Made by a program: the position numbers and the translations under genes. Below the pieces are notes generated by a model. It was not told where the DNA came from. It searched no databases and saw only the letters and a list, made by a program, of their open reading frames with translations. 9,921 nucleotides of DNA from Gallionella sp. (GTDB lineage Bacteria > Pseudomonadota > Gammaproteobacteria > Burkholderiales > Gallionellaceae), in contig JANLID010000226.1 of NCBI GenBank assembly GCA_024654105.1, positions 1 through 9,921 of the forward strand, given 5' to 3'. This document shows positions 6,173 to 9,921 of this stretch, piece by piece (within the stretch, counting starts at the first letter, position 1; every line of letters begins with the position of its first letter).

Positions 6173-7155
6173 TGATTGCACAGCGAGGAGCAAAAGACGA
6201 ATCCAGGAGCAGACTGGCTGCGCCGTTGCTGGGCATCGTGCTGCTATTCTTCACAGCACTGGCCGTTACATCACCGGCATGGGCAGCGGGGGAAGACAGG
6301 ATCGCAGTGATCTATCCCGACATCGGTGAGCCGTATCGGGGGATATTCACGAAAATAATCGAGGGTGTCGAGGACAAGCTCGGTGTCCGGGTAGCCAGCC
6401 ATCCGGTGCGGCCCGACACGGATCCCAGTGTGCTGAAAGCCAGTCTGCTGCGCCAGAATACCAGAGTGGTGATCGCCCTTGGCAGGCAGGGCATGAAGGC
6501 GGTAACGGCGCTGAACGGCGACATCGGGGTGGTGGTGGGTGGCGTGTTGACAGTGCCGGAAAATGAGGCACGAGGGCAACCGGTAATCAGCCTGTCGCCG
6601 GATCCCGTATTGCTGTTTGCGCGCATGAAGATGCTGATGCCGGCGGCGAAGCGTGTGCACGTCGTCTACGATCCCGCTGTCAATGGCTGGCTGATAAAAT
6701 TGGCCAAGGAAGCAGCTTATGCTCAGGGGCTGGAGTTGGTGGTGCACGAGGCGCAGGATTTGCGCAGTGCGGTCATGCTATATCAGGAAATTTTTTCTGC
6801 GGCAAATGGCCGCAGAGATGTCTTATGGTTGCCTCAGGATTCCACCACGGTGGAAGAAAGAATAATTCTGCCTCTGGTGCTGCAGGAATCGTGGAATCAA
6901 AACATTGCGGTTTTTTCCAGCAATTCCAGCCACGTCCGGCGTGGCGTACTGTTTTCGCTTTATCCCGACAACGTGGCGCTGGGAAAGAGTCTGGCCGGTT
7001 TGGCTCAGGACATTTTGAGCTCCGGTCACTATGGAGTGCGTGGCGTGATGCCATTGCGCGACGTGCAAAGTGTTGTCAACCTGCGCACCGCCAAGCACCT
7101 GGGGCTCAATCCGGATAGCCAGCAGGGCTTCGACACGATATTCCCCGAGAAATGA
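6133..7155 (+). CDS. Periplasmic ABC-type substrate-binding protein (ABC_sub_bind-like)
   Basis: The product is 340 residues. A basic region (RSRLAA, residues 25-30) precedes a hydrophobic core (LLGIVLLFFTALAV) and a signal peptidase site after SPAWA (about residue 51). The mature part begins with RIAVIYPDIGEPYRGIFTKI and contains a two-lobed periplasmic-binding fold: VVIALGRQGMKAV, VVVGGVLTVPEN, then KRVHVVYDP and RDVLWLPQDSTTVEE, and near the end GVLFSLYPDNVALGKSLAGL. This fits the family of uncharacterised ABC transporter substrate-binding proteins. No permease or ATPase gene is nearby, so it probably delivers a ligand signal to the adjacent GGDEF-EAL protein, not to a transporter. The start is the odd point: the ATG at 6133 lies inside the 23-bp inverted repeat, with AGGG at 6123-6126 as a weak ribosome site. 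An in-frame GTG at 6172 is the next option but has no evident ribosome site. The first ~24 residues look non-native for a signal peptide. It sits 12 bases before the next gene. Confidence 0.85.
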   Translation: MRTNDNGAHSAPYVIAQRGAKDESRSRLAAPLLGIVLLFFTALAVTSPAWAAGEDRIAVIYPDIGEPYRGIFTKIIEGVEDKLGVRVASHPVRPDTDPSVLKASLLRQNTRVVIALGRQGMKAVTALNGDIGVVVGGVLTVPENEARGQPVISLSPDPVLLFARMKMLMPAAKRVHVVYDPAVNGWLIKLAKEAAYAQGLELVVHEAQDLRSAVMLYQEIFSAANGRRDVLWLPQDSTTVEERIILPLVLQESWNQNIAVFSSNSSHVRRGVLFSLYPDNVALGKSLAGLAQDILSSGHYGVRGVMPLRDVQSVVNLRTAKHLGLNPDSQQGFDTIFPEK

Positions 7156-7167
7156 ACGCACCCACCC

Positions 7168-9609
7168 ATGAATAAGATATTCAACAAATTTCTCCAAAAG
7201 CTCACTTTTGAGCGCCAGCTTGGCGTCATGGTCACGCTCGGCATTCTTTTTCTGGCGCTGTTTTCCTCTCTGGCGGGATCGTGGCAGAGTAACGAGCGGG
7301 TACGCGCCAACCTTATTGAGCAGGGTCAGAGCATCACCGAGAATCTGGCACGCCAGAGCGCCCTGGCGCTGATTTACGCCTCGCCCGACAATGCCGCTGA
7401 GGCAGTGAACGCTACGATGGCTTTCCCGGGCGTGGTCAGCGTGGAAATACGCGATGTCAACCAGCGCATATTGCTGACACGCGGCAGCGCCGACCCCGCC
7501 GAATTTCCCGCTGTAATCGAGCGGGCCGACCTGGCGCCGGGCGCAGCCGCTCTCGGTACAGAACGCCGGCATGCATGGCGTTTTGCTGCGCCGGTGCATA
7601 CGCAGCCTGCTGCCGAATCGCCATTCAATGTGCAGGCAGCCGCACCCGAGTTGCTCGGCCATGTTGCGGTGGTGATGAGCAAGGAGGCGATGACCCAGAC
7701 GACTACCGACATTTTCGTCGCCAACCTGGCCACATCGTTTTCCTTCGCGCTGCTGTTCCTGTTCATGATCCGCTTCCTGACCAACCGCATGACGCGGCCG
7801 CTTAACCAGTTATCGGCCAGCATGGGGCGTGCCAAGGCGGGCGAATCGGAGGTGCGCGCCGTGCTTGCCGGGCCGAAGGATATCGCCGACATGGCTCATG
7901 CCTTCAATAGCATGATGGCGGTGCTGGAAGAGCGCGAGGCGGCTTTGCGCGTTGCCGCCATTGCCTTCGAGATCGAAGAAGGCATGATAGTTACTGACAG
8001 CAACGAGGTGATCATTCGGGTCAACCGTGTTTTCACGGAACTGACCGGCTACAGCGCCGAGGAAGCTATCGGCAAAAACCTGGATATGCTCAAGTCCGAT
8101 CGCGAGGATGTGGAGTTCTACCCGCGCATGCGGGGAATCCTGCATCGCGACAATTACTGGCAAGGGGAAATCTGGAACTGCCGCAAGAGCGGAGAAATCT
8201 ACCCGGAATGGCTGACCATTACCGCCGTTGTCGGCAAAGACGGCAAGATCACGAATTATATTTGTGCGTTTTTTGACATCACCGAACGCAAGCAGGATGA
8301 AAAGAAGATTCACAATCTTGCCTTTTATGACCCGCTCTGCCAATTGCCCAACCGGCGGCTGCTGCTTGACCGTCTCCATCAGGCAGTCGCCGCCAGTGCG
8401 CGCAACCAGGCCTGCGCCGGAATCCTGTTCATTGATCTCGATAATTTCAAAATATTGAACGACACCAGGGGGCACGACATCGGCGACCTGTTATTGATCG
8501 AAGTGAGCCGGCGCCTGCAAACCTGCATACGCGAGAGTGACACGATAGCGCGTTTGGGCGGAGATGAATTCGTGGTGTTATTGGAGGGATTAAGCGAAGA
8601 CAGGACGCAGGCTGCCGTGCAGTCGCGGGAGGTGGGAGAAAAAGTGCTCAAGACCATTAACCAGCCCTACATGCTCAAAGATATCGAGCAATACAGTTCG
8701 GCGAGTATAGGCATCTCCCTGTTTGCCAATTACAGACAAAATCTCGACGATTTGCTCAAACAGGCTGACACAGCCATGTACGCAGCCAAGAAAGCCGGGC
8801 GCAACGCCTTGCGCTTCTTTGATCCCGAAATGCAGGAAGCGCTGGAAATTCACAGCCAGATCGAAGCGGGAATGCGGAAGGCATTGCCAAAAAATGAATT
8901 CAGGCTTTACTATCAGGTGCAGGTTGACAGCAATCAACGCCCTGTTGGTGCGGAGGCACTAATCCGCTGGGAACGTCCGGAGCAAGGTCTGATCAGCCCC
9001 GCCAAATTCATTCCCGTTGCGGAAGATACCGGGCTGATCCTGCCTCTCGGCCACTGGGTGTTACAGGCGGCCTGCGCACAACTTAAAGAATGGGAAAGCA
9101 ATCCGCTCACTCGCGAATTGACGCTTGCGGTCAACGTCAGTGCGAGGCAGTTCCGTCAACCGGGTTTCGTTAAACAAGTGAGCGAATTGATGGGGCAACC
9201 CCTTATCAACCCCTCGCGTCTCAAGCTTGAATTGACCGAGAGCACAGTGCTCGAAAATGTTGGCGATACCATTGCCAAGATGCATGCATTAAAACGGATT
9301 GGCGTGCGCTTCTCCATGGATGATTTTGGCACGGGTTATTCATCGCTGGCTTATCTGACGCAATTGCCACTCGATCAAATGAAGATCGACCAGTCTTTCG
9401 TGCGCAACATCTGCACAAAACCCACCGATGCGATAATTGTTCAAACCATTATCGGCATGGCCAATAATTTGGGTATTGAAGTGATTGCCGAAGGTGTGGA
9501 AACCCACGCCCAACGCGATTTCCTCTGGGAGGCCGGATGCAGGCACTATCAGGGTTATCTGTTCGGCAGACCGGTGCCAGTGGAGGAATTTACTGCCCTG
9601 CTGGAATAG
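7168..9609 (+). CDS. Membrane sensor with CHASE8-like, HAMP, PAS, GGDEF and EAL domains (c-di-GMP turnover)
   Basis: The product is 813 residues. Order: TM helix 1 (about 18-37); periplasmic domain (about 38-181) with ENLARQSALALIYAS and a VVSVEIRDVNQRIL segment typical of CHASE8-type sensors; TM helix 2 (about 182-204); HAMP (about 205-257, FMIRFLTNRMTRPLNQL to AHAFNSMM); PAS/PAC (about 262-378, GMIVTDSNEVIIRVNRVF to FFDITERKQ); GGDEF (about 382-545); EAL (about 560-813). The cyclase motif GGDEF is intact at 464-468, DLDNFK is present, and an inhibitory RxxD site (RESD, 455-458) lies five residues before it. The EAL half also looks active: EAL at 596-598, NVSARQ with N656, ELTE at 688-691, MDDFGTGYSS from 717, KID at 739-741 and AEGVET at 774-779. 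It can in principle make and degrade cyclic-di-GMP. It is co-directional with and 12 bases after the binding protein, the likely periplasmic ligand partner. No strong ribosome site precedes 7168, so coupling is likely. Confidence 0.93.
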   Translation: MNKIFNKFLQKLTFERQLGVMVTLGILFLALFSSLAGSWQSNERVRANLIEQGQSITENLARQSALALIYASPDNAAEAVNATMAFPGVVSVEIRDVNQRILLTRGSADPAEFPAVIERADLAPGAAALGTERRHAWRFAAPVHTQPAAESPFNVQAAAPELLGHVAVVMSKEAMTQTTTDIFVANLATSFSFALLFLFMIRFLTNRMTRPLNQLSASMGRAKAGESEVRAVLAGPKDIADMAHAFNSMMAVLEEREAALRVAAIAFEIEEGMIVTDSNEVIIRVNRVFTELTGYSAEEAIGKNLDMLKSDREDVEFYPRMRGILHRDNYWQGEIWNCRKSGEIYPEWLTITAVVGKDGKITNYICAFFDITERKQDEKKIHNLAFYDPLCQLPNRRLLLDRLHQAVAASARNQACAGILFIDLDNFKILNDTRGHDIGDLLLIEVSRRLQTCIRESDTIARLGGDEFVVLLEGLSEDRTQAAVQSREVGEKVLKTINQPYMLKDIEQYSSASIGISLFANYRQNLDDLLKQADTAMYAAKKAGRNALRFFDPEMQEALEIHSQIEAGMRKALPKNEFRLYYQVQVDSNQRPVGAEALIRWERPEQGLISPAKFIPVAEDTGLILPLGHWVLQAACAQLKEWESNPLTRELTLAVNVSARQFRQPGFVKQVSELMGQPLINPSRLKLELTESTVLENVGDTIAKMHALKRIGVRFSMDDFGTGYSSLAYLTQLPLDQMKIDQSFVRNICTKPTDAIIVQTIIGMANNLGIEVIAEGVETHAQRDFLWEAGCRHYQGYLFGRPVPVEEFTALLE

Positions 9610-9751
9610 TCAGCGCATACAGACGTCCCGGATCGCAGCGGCAACAGCGGCGGGAGTGGGTTAAAAGCAGGGAAAACGGGGAGATGATAATCGAGCGGGT
9701 GCCGATGGAACGCCCGCCGATCTATCTGCGCGTGGTGCCGGGTTTGAACAG
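9610..9751 (+). other. Intergenic stretch after the GGDEF-EAL gene, nothing recognised
   Basis: About 140 bases between the GGDEF-EAL stop and the methyltransferase-like remnant. I see no hairpin followed by a T-run, no tRNA-like fold and no conserved protein. One frame stays open through this stretch (it includes MIIERVPMERPPIY from about 9684), but I recognise nothing in it and it may be chance coding potential. Confidence 0.4.
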
Positions 9752-9921
9752 ATGCCCCGCATCCATCATGCGCAAGTGTTTGTCGCGTTCGGGTATGAAG
9801 GCCATTTTCGCCAGCATGCCGATGCCCAGCACGAGGATGCGCAACGGGTGAAATTCCTGTTCGAGCGCTACCAGCAACTCACCGGTTTGTTGCCGGCGGA
9901 GAATAAGGCTTCAAAACGAAG
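9752..9921 (+). pseudogene. Degenerate second copy of the methyltransferase C-terminus (runs off right edge)
   Basis: The frame reads MPRIHHAQVF then FGYEGHF and, from 9836, DAQRVKFLFERYQQLTGLLP. The last part matches the left-edge tail (DAQRVEFLFERYQQLTSLLP) at all but two of 20 positions, and bases 9854-9883 are identical to 173-202. The FGYEG segment resembles the GYKG commonly found before this tail in MmeI/type IIL-like methyltransferases, from memory. Upstream of it, only a vague MP...HHAQ resemblance to MPPALTKAHQALDRAVD remains, and the frame is closed by TAA at 9662-9664. This is therefore a truncated and decayed gene end, not a full gene. No catalytic part is present. Reading continues beyond the window without a stop. 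Confidence 0.6.
9854..9883 (+). repeat. Direct repeat shared with the left edge, right copy
   Basis: Identical to 173-202 and in the same orientation, about 9.7 kb apart. Together the copies bracket the ThDP/citrate-synthase-like operon and the receptor/sensor genes and could support homologous recombination or mark an insertion point. Confidence 0.85.

Noticed and set aside
9537..9851. Open frame overlapping the end of the GGDEF-EAL gene
   Set aside because: It begins inside the EAL domain in another frame, and its end is out of frame with the conserved methyltransferase remnant.
1..9921. tRNA, rRNA, CRISPR array, transposase or integrase
   Set aside because: None was seen: no regularly spaced repeats, no tRNA-like cloverleaf and no recombinase motifs in any frame.

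Overview
The window is moderately GC-rich and all convincing genes lie on the + strand. It looks like a chromosomal accessory region of a Gram-negative proteobacterium. The outer-membrane TonB-dependent receptor, a secreted periplasmic binding protein and a membrane c-di-GMP enzyme imply a Gram-negative envelope. Codon use and the dispersed palindromic repeats suggest a betaproteobacterium, perhaps of the Gallionellaceae/Nitrosomonadales type. That placement is an impression, not a proof.

Layout: (1) Bases 1-253 hold the C-terminal end of a DNA methyltransferase of the MmeI/type IIL-like class, cut by the left edge, with half of a REP-like palindrome at the very start. (2) Bases 254-510 are a leader region without a recognisable gene. 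(3) Bases 511-3943 hold a tightly packed three-gene operon: a ThDP-dependent acetolactate-synthase-like enzyme, then two short, divergent citrate-synthase-fold proteins. The junctions are a 2-base gap and a 4-base ATGA overlap, which suggests translational coupling. By eye, both citrate-synthase-like proteins lack the usual catalytic His/His/Asp residues. This is the least explained part of the window. (4) Bases 4015-9609 hold a second co-directional set: a TonB-dependent receptor, a periplasmic ABC-type substrate-binding protein without permease or ATPase genes, and an 813-residue membrane protein with periplasmic sensor, HAMP, PAS, GGDEF and EAL domains. It reads as a ligand uptake and sensing module that sets cyclic-di-GMP. 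A near-perfect 23-bp inverted repeat lies between the receptor and the binding protein, and the only upstream ATG of the binding protein is inside it. (5) Bases 9610-9921 are largely non-coding but end in a second, degenerate copy of the same methyltransferase C-terminus seen at the left edge, sharing a 30-base identical block with it.

Working together: the three-gene operon probably makes or processes a small carboxylic or acyl compound through ThDP chemistry and an altered citrate-synthase fold, but the substrate cannot be read from the sequence. The receptor/binding-protein/GGDEF-EAL set probably senses an external ligand and changes c-di-GMP. Whether the two sets are functionally linked is unknown; they share orientation and are separated by only 71 bases. 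The two methyltransferase tails flanking both sets suggest that the whole block sits in a restriction-modification-associated insertion or rearrangement site.
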